A stretch of 64,000 nt of DNA. Source: Cyrtodaria siliqua. Taxonomy: Eukaryota; Mollusca; Bivalvia; Adapedonta; Hiatellidae. The DNA lies in NCBI GenBank assembly GCA_037043455.1, contig JAWPHD010010278.1:1-64000 (forward strand), given 5' to 3'. The notes beneath the pieces were generated by a model. It saw nothing but the letters and a program-made list of their open reading frames with translations. It was not told the DNA's origin and did not search any database. Of this stretch, positions 23,838 through 36,640 are shown piece after piece (the stretch's first letter is position 1; each line of letters begins with the position of its first letter). The position numbers and the translations under genes are program-made.

Positions 23838-24294
23838 ATATACTGAAAGGAAAAAGAAACGCATAATGGGTATTTCCGCTATATATTGTATGTTTAATAT
23901 GCTACTGCTTATCGAATTGTACAGGCGTGTCCTTTCGGAAAGAAGGTTTAAACAGCACCGAACACACCAATGATTACCCCTTTAAAATCGAAAGAATGCG
24001 TATTTGGCTCAAGCAGGTGAGCAAACTCAAAAGGCTTTAAACGTTGCAATCTCTTAACATTAAACACAATACTGAAATGGCTTGACTTTTCCAAGCGAAA
24101 TTTCAACGGTATGAATTTCGTGTAACAAAGTGTACTTTGATTAAAAAGGTATACTACAGGACAGAGTTGTCCTTTCTGTAATTAGTTGTAGCCCCTTTTT
24201 GTACAAAACACATTGAGATATAGGTGGAATATATTACCTGGAATTAGGTGTGTATAATAGTTTGATTACGCGCTTCTTTTTCCTTTCAGTATAT
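23838..24294. mobile_element. MITE family D, copy 1 (457 bp)
   Basis: Ends ATATACTGAAAGGAAAAAGA and CTTTTTCCTTTCAGTATAT. Related copies lie at 52329-52516 and 28664-29330. No transposase. Confidence 0.85.
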
Positions 24295-25847
24295 CATTTA
24301 TCTGTAGAATGGTAGTACATCTCCTAATGAGGTACCAACATACGGAGATCTTACTCTAGTGACTGTTTAATACTGAATGTTACTTGTATTAAACAAGTGG
24401 ACAAAACTATATGATGCGAGGCTCTGTTGAGCATCATATCAATTTTATCGAACAAGTTTAATAAATTTAATATTAAATAGGCATGAATTTGAGATTCTAT
24501 TTATCACATAACTGAAAAAAAAGACTCAAAAGAAATATTTATTGTTGTTGCTGCCTATATATGTTTATGTCTGTAGGATGACCTATGTTTACCAGGGCTT
24601 TTCCATACCACACCGCACTACGGATTTCCGTAATCCGGTATTTTTAACAGTAAGGGAAATAGACGAGGCAAACCTGCTGTTAACTGAGCTGAATGGAACA
24701 GACCGAACGATGATTCTACCATCATTTGCATATTTATTCCGCTTGTGTAATATGATAAATAAATCATGGCATTTCACTCCCATATGACGAGCTGGAGATA
24801 AGCTGAGTTTTTGAGTATTTCTCTTTTAATTTTATTTACAAAACCACTCAGTTTTTTAAAATTGTGAGTATCATTACTCATCACCTTACTACAAATTATA
24901 TTTGTGGAACAGTTTATTCCATATTTACATTAAGAAAATTGTTCCAAGTATAATATTAAGGTCATACAGTGTTTCTTTTGTTTTGCTTAACTTCCATTTA
25001 ATCAGAATAGTTATTTATTTTAAATGTATTAATTTTGAAAGCATGAACTATTTAAAGCAACTGTTAACTCCTGAATGAGTTCCCTTAAAATTTACACATT
25101 CATTTGGAATCTGATGAGAAAATACTCACTGCAGTCAAAATTTATCTACAGCTCTGTCACATGACAAGTTATGTGATAAATCTGTAGTACATCTTAATGA
25201 CTTGTCATTATATCTTTATCAACCTGGAGATGAGAAGTTAGTTGGTTTGCTATAGAACTGGGCAAATAAATTTGTGTTCAGAAACTGGAAACTGAAAATT
25301 CTAACTCGAAGTTTACAAACAAGACACCAATTTAATACACATTTATTTTACCAGTGTATATAGAAGCGCAGGCATACAATTGGAAAGTTTGAATAGAAAT
25401 TGTTTACCGCATACCATGTTAAGATAACATAAATTAGTTGATGCATTTAAGAGAATTAAAGAAACATCAACAAGTCTCTTTAATGAAGATGTTATACCTA
25501 AATTAAAATGTGTGATCATTAACTTAGATATTGTATCTAAACACCGTTTTGGCGCTCAGTAAGGCAATTCATAACATTTATGCACAATACAATCATGATA
25601 AAATAACTGATGCAGAGGATCATAATTATGGAGGCTGAATTAAGCCTTTTCAAACATACTGCAAGCTGCATCAAAGTTATTATAACTGTCACAGCAGATA
25701 ACAGTTGTATTTTTTTAACTGAAACTCGCGATCTGGACACTTAATTTTTGTTCTTGGCAAATTGGAAAAGGGCAAATTGGATAACAAATCAACACAAATT
25801 CTTGTTTTAGTCCTAATTAATGTCTTAAAAAATTGGGATTTTCTTTT

Positions 25848-25925
25848 CGAAGGGTAGGTTTTCTATATAGGGAAGAGGTAAGTTTTCTATATAGGGAATG
25901 GGTAGGCTTTCTATATAGGGAAGGG
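25848..25925. repeat. ~28-bp tandem repeat, three units
   Basis: GGGTAGGTTTTCTATATAGG repeated three times with small changes. Confidence 0.85.
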
Positions 25926-26143
25926 TCCAAATGGCAGATACGGCCATAAACCTGTTGTCAAATACTGGAGTCACTTACTCCAAGTTTACAGGTGAGTATT
26001 GGCATTGTTATACAGACCTTGAAAATCGATGGCATATACTTAAACGAGTTGTTACTTAAAGTACCACCTTTGAACACTGATGTACGTCAATCATGTACTA
26101 AACAACTGCCAACATAAAAAAAAAATGGATGAATATATTTGAA

Positions 26144-26463
26144 TACGTATAATCCCTAATAATTACACCCCCCAAACCCCGCCACCTCCCAACATTTTTT
26201 CATTTCTTCAAAAAAAAATTAAACTTACCACAAGATGCAAGTTAATCTGTTTCATTCACAATGGAACACGCAAGATTATTAGAAAACTTAATCTCTGATG
26301 CCTTAATTGATTGACATGCAGACAATGGTTTTCTTGGTAAAGAAAATCATTAAATATATAATGTCTGATTTAAAAGTTAAATTATGTATTTTTGGTCTCA
26401 AATAAATGCTCCCCTTTTCAAAATGTTACGCCCCCGGGAGCGTTTATTAGGGATTATACGGTA
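26144..26463. mobile_element. MITE family E, copy 2 (320 bp)
   Basis: TACGTATAATCCCTAATAA at the left and TTATTAGGGATTATACGGTA at the right. It has the same ends as 21671-21785 with a longer interior. Confidence 0.85.
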
Positions 26464-26735
26464 GCAGAAAAATCTTTTGTTCTTTTCCAGATGTACATGA
26501 TCCTAAAACATTATATTTGAATTCTCATATCATCATCATTAAACATGTTCTGGCAATAAAAAGGGGTGATACAGACAATTGTAATGGTTATACTTTAATT
26601 CTCAAACAATCATCATTATGGAATAAGCACCTGATCTGGTAGAAACGTTAGTGGGGGAAACAAAGGGGCCTCATAAATGCACCAGCAATATCATCTCTGC
26701 TTGACTGTAAATGACCATAGATTATAAGACTCCTT

Positions 26736-26857
26736 CATGGGTATCCGGTGAAGACAGGGAATTCCAACCTGAGGTATGTGTTAATTTATATCGAAAACGA
26801 GGTTCCGATTAAAACACTTATGCCGAGGGTTGGAATACCCTATCTGAACCGAATACC
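26736..26857. mobile_element. MITE family I, copy 1 (122 bp)
   Basis: CATGGGTATCCGGTGAAGAC, GGGAATTCCAACCTGAGGTA at the left; inverted GGTTGGAATACCCTATCTGA at the right. The second copy is at 34237-34363. Confidence 0.8.
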
Positions 26858-27274
26858 GCCAGCTACTAACGTTTTGCATTTTTTCCTGCATACTGGATGG
26901 AGCTAGGATAGCCTTAATTATCCGGTATGCAAGATATTTTGTAAGCCTCTGCATCATGCAGTCAATTAAAAATCTAACTTACCGGTACTTACACAAAACT
27001 TCTTTATTTGTATGAAAAAGGAGTATGAAAGGAGAAATGTGGAAATCAAACACGATAAATACAAAACATTAAATAATAATAAAATGTGTCTATGTTGTTT
27101 CAGCAAGACACTTTTGAAAAGCCAACATCTTGAAACTCGCACCTCTTAAATTCTCTCATTTTTTTTTATCTAAACCCATTATTTTGGCCTTGGCTATTTC
27201 TTTTTAATTTTTAGGGGAAATTTTACATTTTTATTTGATATTAGCATCTTTGTGATTACGGAGTCTTAGAGTTT

Positions 27275-27355
27275 GCCTGAATGGTGTTTTACGTAATTTT
27301 TAGCATCTACGATGGTCGATTATTTGTGGTAGAGGCAGACCCTCACTAGTACTGT
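27275..27355 (-). mobile_element. SINE-1 fragment
   Basis: GGTGTTTTACGTAATTTTTA, GATGGTCGATTATTTGTGGT and AGAGGCAGACC match the SINE body. Strongly truncated. Confidence 0.75.
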
Positions 27356-27989
27356 ATAACAGATGCACAGATTAACGACATAGCAAAATTGGAACAGTTG
27401 CTATATTTTACTAAAACTTATTTATAATTATTAATTTTTATTCATATATAATTACATGCAGCTTTAAAAATAAGCTTATACCCAATAACTCTTTGCAATT
27501 AAAACACACTCTAATTATGATAAGCCATCTTGAATCTTTCCTGATCTGTTTTCTGTTCATTTTCATGAGAGAAATCATGATTTAATTTCCATATCTCACA
27601 GGTGGCTGACACTAAATGGGCAGACTTAAAATATATTTTCAGCACAAGTAACTTAATTATTCAAATTTGTGGAAGAAGCAACTCATCCTCCCTGGAGTAC
27701 ATTGTGAAACACTAAATGATTCTCCATCTTGGATCAGTTATTAGCAAACCAAATGTCTCATGTTTTTTTAACTTAATGTGTAATTACCTTACATAACTTA
27801 ATTAGCACAACATTATTAATGTCGGCTATCTTGAGATTTTGTTCCTGATCTCACAATTAATTCAATAATAATATATGCATATTTTTGTTTGTTTACCCTT
27901 GAATATAAGCAGAGAATTTCTTATAAGCAAATATTTTTATATGTGAGAACCAACATTACAAATCATTTCATTTATTTTCCAAAGAATAA

Positions 27990-28232
27990 ATCTCCGTTGT
28001 TGCGTTTGTAAACCTTCTCCTCTAACCGCTGCGGGTTCGAATCCCACTGGGAGCTGGACTTGTAAGTGAGGAAGTGTCGATTCTTACGCATGCCGGGAGG
28101 TGTACAGTACTTGTTCTTTTCAGGAAAAGTGGGTGGTTTGCATCCATCACAAAACACAAAAAAATCGAGCATCATATATATCCTTACATGTGTTTAAAAT
28201 GACGTAAAACACCAAACAAAACAAACCAAATA
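27990..28232 (+). mobile_element. SINE-1, 5'-truncated
   Basis: Contains the B box GGGTTCGAATCCCACTGGGA, the body (GAGGAAGTGTCGATTCTTAC) and the AAAATGACGTAAAACACCAA tail with ACAAAACAAACC. Confidence 0.88.
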
Positions 28233-28734
28233 ATAAATGCAAGGCTATATATATATCTCGTAAGGAAAAACAAAAATTTATATATTTATTATATACTTTC
28301 CAGTGAAATAGTGCATTTTATGATTAAAATAAAACGTTATATATTGTTTATATTTCACATGTGAAATTATAATATATTTTCACTCAAAATGACGTCATGC
28401 AACTGTTGAGGTTGTTTACGTTGTTGACGTTATTGACGTCACTGTTTTGGCGCATTATGTTTTTTCTGCATAAATTTCCAGGTTGTGAGTATATAATAAA
28501 TAGAATATATCTTGGTTTGTCGTGAATCTAGGATTTCTATTCATCTCGAAGTGAGAAAACTCAAATATTTTCACATGGGCTAAGCACTCATGAAAATATA
28601 AGCTTTCTCACTTCTCATGAAAATAAATCCTATATTCACTCAAAACAAACAAATATCCTCTATATATATGCTAAAGGAAAAATGAAATAGGATCTTCAAC
28701 ATTTATAAATTTCTTGTTACAAAGTGTACCGTGA

Positions 28735-29161
28735 TTAACCCTTAACCGGCTAAGCAAGAATATAATAGCCTTTGCGTCCATTGTAAACCCAGATCAGCCT
28801 GCGAGTAACCCTTGTCGCATAATTGAATTGGATTTTATAGTCGCACCAACAGCTAAGGTCATATGGCGACTTTCCAGCTTCCACTGGTGGAGGAAGACCC
28901 CAGGTGCCCCTCCGGGCAATTTTCGTGCACGGGCGGGCACCTGGGTAGAACCACCGACGTTCCGCAAGCCAGCTGGATAGCTTCCTCACATAAAGATTCC
29001 TAGGCCCCTGAGGGATCGAACCTACAGAGGTGAGGGGCAAGTGATTGCAAGTCAGAGACTCTAACCACTCGGCCACGGACGCCCCCTTTGTCGCATAAAT
29101 GGAATGGTCTAATTCAAAGAAAGAACATACCCTTATATATATGTAGCGGGTTAAGGGTTAA
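28735..29161. mobile_element. piggyBac-like MITE (TTAA, CCCTTAACC ends) hosting SINE-2
   Basis: TTAA-CCCTTAACCGGCTA at the left and TAGCGGGTTAAGGG-TTAA at the right. The uninterrupted relative at about 24143 reads GATTAAAAAG, giving the empty TTAA site. CCC-starting repeats with TTAA duplication are the signature of piggyBac-type elements. A fragment of the same family (ACCCTTAACCTGCTACATAT...TTTATGTGACAAAGGGTG) occurs at about 33976-34052. Confidence 0.85.
28828..29086 (-). mobile_element. SINE-2, tRNA-derived, nested in the MITE
   Basis: On the minus strand it begins GGGCGTCCGTGGCCGAGTGG (A box), followed by TAGGTTCGATCCCTCAGGGG (B box). The body includes GGTGGTTCTACCCAGGTGCC and the 3' tail is shared with 22575 and 53705. 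Flanks CTTGTCGCATAATTG and TTTGTCGCATAAATG are the target site duplication, so the insertion came after the MITE. Confidence 0.9.
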
Positions 29162-30211
29162 AAAGTCTACAATATCACAGTGTTGTCTTTTCTCTAAACT
29201 AGCTGCGCAACCTTTTTTTGTTACAAAACATCTTGTGATTTCTCTTTGCTATATTACTTGGAATCAAGTGTGCAGTATATAAATTATACAGGGGAAATTC
29301 TCAAGTTGCATTTCTTTTCTCATATAGTATATTTCAAAAGAGGAATCTAAACTGTTATCAGATTTTCTCAAAACAGCGCTGAATTGTCATAGTTAAACTA
29401 GCTGTTTATATCTTTGGCATTTCTTCAATCGCGAGTTCAAACAATGTGGTTACTTCATTTTATTCCAAGTTAAATAAATAATAGAATAGAATGTTTTTGC
29501 TGCTTCTTCCAATCTTAAATGCTATTTAAAGATTTGGACCTTGAAAGACAGCAAGTTTCTTCTCTATTTATCAATACATTTATTTTAACTACACTAAATA
29601 TATCAACAGTTTTTCCAGTGCATTTAATTATGTTGTAAGTAATATCTAACAGATGTGCACCTCTCTATTAAAATTGTACCAATGAGATACCATTTTAAAA
29701 CATCTAATCATCAAAAACATTTATTGATAACCTTTTTAACTGATTCCTGACATAAATGTTTGCAAGTAAACAGACACTGGAGACTGTGTTTGCTTTAATC
29801 CAAATGTTTTGAATTTTGTTTTATTTCCTATCAAAAATGATATGACGAGCTCCAGGTGGGTGCGTATGTTTTGCCTAAGGTCGAAAAGTTAAACATGAAA
29901 GGTTCAAAATACCACAAAGATAGCAAACCTCAAAGAGTATAACTTAGTGATTTTCTTTTTATAAAACTTCCGAAAAAAAAATCAATTGCAAAAATCTACC
30001 TTAGTGGTTTGAAATGGCATTTTTGATTACCAAAATTTCATCTCAATATTTAACTACAAATGTTTTCATGGGACAGTCAAGCCCTTATTGAAACCATCTG
30101 CCAAAACCCGTGATTGATTGGCTAATGACAAACGTGCAATATTATATTGGCCAATCAGACAACAGTAAGCAAATTGTAAACGCTATCGTCACATGATCGA
30201 TTAATATACAT

Positions 30212-30440
30212 CAGGGGCCCCGTTTTATTAAACATCTTACGATAAGTAAAATTTTAAAACCTTTCACATTTTTGCACCTAGAATTCAATGTAGACAATTA
30301 TGTGTGCATTATATGCAGAAATATCAAAGGTATAAGAAAATTAAATGAAACTGCGTTCATTTGTGAATTGTAAATCAGAATTTAAGAAATTAACTTACGA
30401 TCAAAATTGTCGTAAGTTGTTTCATAAAACAGGGTCCTGG
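30212..30440. mobile_element. 229-bp inverted-repeat element
   Basis: CAGGGGCCCCGTTTTATTAA and ACATCTTACGAT at the left; inverted CGTAAGTTGTTTCATAAAAC and AGGGTCCTGG at the right. Confidence 0.82.
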
Positions 30441-33400
30441 TAGTTTTGTACAGACTCTAGCTCATTCAATCCGCCAATTTCGATAACTGATGACGAATTT
30501 CCAAGTCAGTAAGGCATATTTACATAAACCAATGTTGAGAAATGAAGAATAATGTATTTATGACCCAACCGCATAATGAAGTAAATGAGTGAAATTTACA
30601 CATGAAACAGTAAAAAGTAAAAATAAATCATAATCTGAAAATATGAGTGTGTAATGAGATTCTGGCTTTGTTTATTATCTACACATATACTACGAGTTAC
30701 GACACTATCTCTTTTACTCTCTTATCCTCCTTTCTTCGCCTGTGACCGGTCACCCCATGTCCAGCAAATGCGTTATGGCCATAAAGGGGAACAGTAATTA
30801 GTACCCTCAGTTGTAAATTTCTACTACTCGAAGGATCATGACTCTAGGCAAGACAGCATGCCCATATACCACTTGAACAAGTTTGGAGAATTGTAAAATG
30901 AGGCAGAATTAGCTAGAAATCTTATATCAACATGCATTTTTCTGTGATGCTGTAGATTTAGAACCTGGTAAAGATAAATCAATGTATCCTGTAAAATGTA
31001 GAAAAGCGAACTTGTTTTTTGAATAACAGCTACCCAAGTTAAGAATCTGGACAACATTAATTTCATGTTTTTTTACTATTCCAAGTGGCATAACTCTGAA
31101 ATTACCGAGAGGATGGGGAGGAAAATTTGAATTACTTTGCAAGTTCATGCACGTTTTACTTGAGGCAATTAATTAGATGCAAAGATACAGAATTAATAGC
31201 ACAGTTCTATCGATTGAAAATAGACAACAATTAAAAGTAAGTTTAATATTATCCTCAATCATTAAACAGTTTAAAAAGATCATGAAATAAAACTTAATGA
31301 ACCATTCCTTTGACTTTGGCGATATGCACTGCACTAAAAGAGAAATAATCGTAAGTATTAAACTGTCAAACTTCAAACGGAAACTTTGACATCTGGAGTG
31401 CCATTCCTGATAGAAACATTTACAACAAGTAGCTCCCATAAACATAACAAGCATTCGATTTGGCCAGTTTCCTAAAATTATGATAAACATCACTTTGTTT
31501 GAAAACCACTTATCAATTATAATGGATGTGAAGGTGTTGCTGTGTAAGTAAGTGTTTTCCATGTTTTTGATATGATAGGTATGGTATAAAACAGACATTT
31601 CTCTTTTATCTAGGTTCTCAATCAAAGCTGTTTTTGAAATGAGTAGAATATGATTCACTGTCGATTGTAAAAGGGATATGCGGGTGTCTTGAAGTATTTA
31701 TCGTTAAAACATGCATCTCGATTGATAAATCCAATATTTCTTTGAATTTAATCTGCTTTAATATGTACAGAGGTAATACAATTTGGAGTTTTCAGTGTTT
31801 CTTCTTAATTCCGCAGAAGGTTGAAACATATTATTGGTGCACTATTCTTAATTAACAATTAGTATGAATCGAAAATCAAAATTCAAATAATCATCAATAA
31901 TGATTTGGGAACAGTCAAGTTATTTAGAAAACCAAAGAGTCGCTGCAAGTTTTCAAAACATTCAGTTGTTGTTAAGAGTTTAAACTAAGTAAAGAAAGAC
32001 ATAAATTATTTTGAAAAGCGTGCAGTCTTACATGAACAATAATTATGACTAAGAGGTTTTAATTCTATTTGTTTTAAAATCAGGGCTTTTTCTAGGTGTC
32101 CCACGGGGCCGAAAAACGGACCCGTTCCCAATGCAAAATAGTGTATTTTTTTCCTAATTAAATGAAAAAAAATCCCAATCTCATAAAAAAATGTGTTTGT
32201 TTTTTACATGTACGGTACATCCCTTATGTTACATACTAATCAATATAAGTGGTATGTTAGTGAAGTAATAGTGTTCCTAATAATACCTTTTAGGCTTTAA
32301 CTCGCCCTAACTTACAAAATGTTGACATAAACAATTCTCAATTGGCCATTTTATCGATGAAAACTATTCCCAATTTGGTCATTTTTACGATAGAAATTTA
32401 CAAGGGTCCCTTTTCCCAAAATACCCGGAAAACCTGTAAATATATACCGGATGTAAATTACGGATGTAAATTACGGGCAATAAAGAAACATGTCCGATGA
32501 GGTTTCCTTGAATTTCACAAATCAAAATATAATTGATTTCATGTTATTGTTAATTTAAAATATAATTGATTTCATTAAAACTCCATTTGTTTTAAAAAAT
32601 TATGTGGAGAGAATATAACACAAGTGCTCATTTAATTATTAATGAATTATTGTACGAGTTTGAAACAATAATATGATGCAATGGTTTGCTGAGTATCTTA
32701 ATGGTATGATGCAAAGACATTTCGAGCACCTTATCGTTTTTGCCAACTTGAAAAATAAATTCAATAGTAAACAAGCAAGGTTTTACGCAAGCGTAAAGTA
32801 GCTGCCGAGAGTAAATAGCTTTATATCTGGGTTGGAACTGGGAACAAAGTTTTAACATTATAAGTCACGGATGTTTAAACAATATTGAAAAAAATAATGT
32901 TGTCAGGAAGACGTAAACATGCCAAGACAGCTTTTTCTTACCAGACACCTTTTTCCCAATTTTTACCATCAGTTCTTCCTACCAATTATTTTGAATTAAG
33001 GTGGGCGACCTCGCTTCACTCTGGTCAAATCCTTGACATGCGTTACATATTGATTACATATTCACCTTTGTAGCATAACGTGCTAGAAGTACACATCAGC
33101 ACAGACACATCAGCACAGAAATACAAGTGGGGATGCGTGTGCGTTAAGATTGCATTATCAAAGTGAAAAACTCAAAGAAACTGTTCATTGCTATCTTACC
33201 TTGTGCAATTATGAAAACCATAAAAGAGTCGCTGCCAGAATAAGCACACGAATGAGATTCTATTTATTTCTTAACTCATGTGGCAATACGTCACATAATG
33301 TTAGAAAGTGTGCCTTATTAATGCCAATATCAGTTATTAACATAAGTGGACTATCGAAAATAAATTGTGTTCTTGCACACACCAGGTCGCAAGTGATGTG

Positions 33401-34236
33401 ATAAAGATGAAAACAGCTGCACATGCATGTTATTTATGGAAGATAGAAAACTTTTGTCTTTGACAGTACATTTTTATTTTCCAGTAGTATATAACAATTA
33501 ATATATAATCGGAAGATGTAGAAACTGTCTAATGGTGTGTGGTAGTTACAGAGTCTTTACTGATATTTGGCACCTAGAACAGCGGCAGTCTATCAGATCT
33601 CAAGTAGCTCTGCCTTTGATCTTGTGACTAACTTGACATTAAACTGGAGTCAAAACGCATACATTAGAAAAGTATATCTTCAACCACCTTTAATTAGGCC
33701 GTTTTGATCTCTGGTAATGATAGATGTATCCCGTTTTCAGACAGGTACGAACCCAAGAACCTTTAAACTCATTACAAAATGAGCTAGAGAGATGCTGACC
33801 TGTTATTGCAATTTCTTCAAAGAAATTATTACAAGAGCAATGTAGGGCTTGTTCGCGATCGATCAAATATAGATTTGAAGATTAACTATTATAAATTGTT
33901 AATTTCTTCTGTGTGTCCTTGGGCAAGAGACTTGACCATCAGATGGATCTGTTGGACTCAACTCTTCAAGCTCAAACCCTTAACCTGCTACATATATATT
34001 ATGGACGGTTCTTTCTTTGAATTAAGACCATTCCATTTATGTGACAAAGGGTGTTTTGGGGGAATGACTGATCAGCAGCCGGACATTTTAAACCCTGTAA
34101 ATCACCTGGGGGAAGATAAAAGTTGATATAAACAATGACAGCTGCATGACGTCATTGTGTAAATAAACATGCAAAACATTAGTAGCTGGCAACTTCAACG
34201 TGCAGAATGTAAACAATATGCAAGAAAAATAATCAA

Positions 34237-34363
34237 TCATGGGTATCTGGTTCAGACGGGGAAATTCAAATCCTCGGTGTGACTGTTTTAATCAGAGCCT
34301 CGGTTTCAAAAAAAATTTTTATACCTCGTGTTGGAATTCCCGATCTTCTCTGGATACCCATGA
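34237..34363. mobile_element. MITE family I, copy 2 (127 bp)
   Basis: TCATGGGTATCTGGTTCAGA at the left and TCTCTGGATACCCATGA at the right. The inner segments (AATTC.AA...CCTCGG and CCTCGTGTTGGAATTCCC) match copy 1. Confidence 0.8.
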
Positions 34364-34376
34364 CATATTCTTATAG

Positions 34377-34465
34377 TATCCTTCCCCTCTCTCTGGGACA
34401 GCTCGAAATAACGAAATATAATGTTTTTTTGATGAGCTGTTAAACACGAATTCACATACCGGGCC
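34377..34465 (+). repeat. retroelement-like 3' tail, copy 2
   Basis: TATCCTTCCCCTCTCTCTGG followed by GCTCGAAATAAC and GATGAGCTGTTAAACACGAA, matching 61565-61785. It abuts the MITE at 34237. Confidence 0.6.
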
Positions 34466-35519
34466 ATTAAGAATGTTCAAATTCAAATGTGTGCCCTTAA
34501 TTTAACTAAGTCAAGGTACAACTTTCTATGCACAATAAATACTTCATGATTGACATGCAAGCTCCCTTAAGTTCACAAATTACATGCACTTTCAATATAA
34601 AACTGACATCAACTAATCACACTAATTTCAATCAATGTGCGATGATTACCCTAAGATCACAGCGGGTCCCTTTAACTTCATAAAAGTAAATGCAACGGGT
34701 GTCGATCAAACCTACAAGTTGCTTTTTTATATTTTGATACAAATCTCAATGAAGAAATTTGACTGCTATTTAAATGATTAAGAATTATCATAAAAATCAA
34801 CATCTGTGTGTAAATGTATCTATAATTACGGTTACATCCTTTATCCTTTTTTACAATCATTATATTTATCATTTTCATTTATCAAAGCTTCGTCACTAAG
34901 ACTAAAGTACCAGTGGCGATATTTATATATATTTACTGATATAGATTCCGAGATGTCTAGTTGAAGGCCAGTTGCTACAGGCGTTGCTTAAACATACTTG
35001 AAAGGTTTCTTGGTTATTAATACTAGGGTTATCATTGTCTAGATCCAATTAATAATAAGTCAAAACGAAAACATCCATCCTATATACATCAAATAAAAGT
35101 TTATCATAATCAAAAAAATATATATATATTAAGTGAATTGCCCAAATAACTTTGTTAATTATGGAAGTTTTCAAAGATTGTAAACTCTACAATTATTTAC
35201 CATTTGAACTATCCCTTTAATCTTGAAGAAAATATATTGAACTTCAGATAAGAATTTCTCTGATTCTGGTAAAATGATTGATATGTGTGTTAATTAAATC
35301 ATCTTTTATGTTGTTTGTAATCAATTCACAAATTATCAGCTCTTTTGAAGTTTGGAAATTTGAGGCACATGCAATTTGATTGTATCTAAACTATGCACCT
35401 TTCACTGCTATTTTGACAATCTCGTATACAGCACATCTCTGAAGCTCATAGCCAATGCATTTCTGTATATATCAAAAGTGAACATAAGGAACATGATATG
35501 CATGAAAAGAAAGCATACC

Positions 35520-36640
35520 TTTCAGATAACATTCTGTGCACACCTTTCAGACAACATGCTGTGCACACCTTTCAGACACCATTCTGTGCACCTTTCAGAC
35601 ACCATTCTGTGCACACCTTTCAGACAACATTCTGTGCACACCTTTCAGACAACATTCTGTGCACACCTTTCAGGCAACATTCTGTGCACACCTTTCAGAC
35701 ACCATTCTGTGCACCTTTCAGACAACATTCTGTGCACACCTTTCAGACACCATTCTGTGCACCTTTCAGACAACATTCTGTGCACACCTTTCAGACATTC
35801 TGTGCACACCTTTCAGACACCATTCTGTGCACACCTTTCAGACACCATTCTGTGCACCTTTCAGACAACATTCTGTGCACACCTTTCAGACACCATTCTG
35901 TGCACCTTTCAGACAACATTCTGTGCACACCTTTCAGACAACATTCTGTGCACACCTTTCAGACACCATTCTGTGCACACCTTTCAGACACCATTCTGTG
36001 CACCTTTCAGACAACATTCTGTGCACACCTTTCAGACACCATTCTGTGCACCTTTCAGACACCATTCTGTGCACCTTTCAGACACCATTCTGTGCACACT
36101 TTTCAGATACCATTCTGTGCACACTTTTCAAACATCATTTTGCGAAACTTTCGGACACCATTCTGTGCATACCTTACAGACACCATTATGTGCAAACCTT
36201 TCAAAATCATTCTATGCATTCAGACACCATTGTGTACATTTTAGCTACCATTATGTGTACCTTTCAGACACCATTCTGTGCATACATTTCACACTATTCT
36301 GCACACACCTTTAATGCACCATTCTGTGTACCTTTCAGACATCATTCGGTGTACCTTTCAGACACCATTTGGTGTACCTTTCAGACATCATTCTGTGTAC
36401 CTTTCAGACACCATTTGGTGTACCTTTCAGACATCATTCTGTGTACCTTTCAGACACCATTTGGTGTACCTTTCAGACATCATTCTGTGTACCTTTCAGA
36501 CACGATTATGTGTACTTTTCAAACACAATTCTGTGCACACTTTTCAGACACCATTCTGTGTACCAGACACCATTCAGTGTACCAGACACCATTCTGTGTA
36601 CCAGACACCATTCTGTGCACACTTTTCAGGATAATTAAAT
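35520..36640. repeat. 23/25-bp minisatellite, about 46 units
   Basis: Units ATTCTGTGCACACCTTTCAG+ACACC (25 bp) alternate irregularly with a 23-bp form lacking one CA. The right third has degenerate GTGTACC units. Because neither length is a multiple of three and no unit carries a stop, all three plus-strand frames stay open, giving frames up to 368 codons that are not genes. Confidence 0.95.

Larger units (their letters stand above)
28664..29330. mobile_element. MITE family D, copy 3, diverged and split by a nested insertion
   Basis: The left end (ATATGCTAAAGGAAAAATGA) and the segment TTGTTACAAAGTGTAC match 24120-24140. The right part (AACCTTTTTTTGTTACAAAACA, ATATTACTTGGAATCA) matches 24190-24250. 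The two halves are separated by an element at a TTAA. Confidence 0.7.

Noticed and set aside
24542..24787. 81-codon plus and 64-codon minus frames over the same DNA
   Set aside because: Open on both strands, no recognised family, and not fitting TIKI splice phases.
31173..31658. 161-codon minus-strand frame, the longest non-repeat intronic frame
   Set aside because: Composition is that of random AT-rich sequence; no motif, and no acceptor/donor arrangement compatible with TIKI phases.
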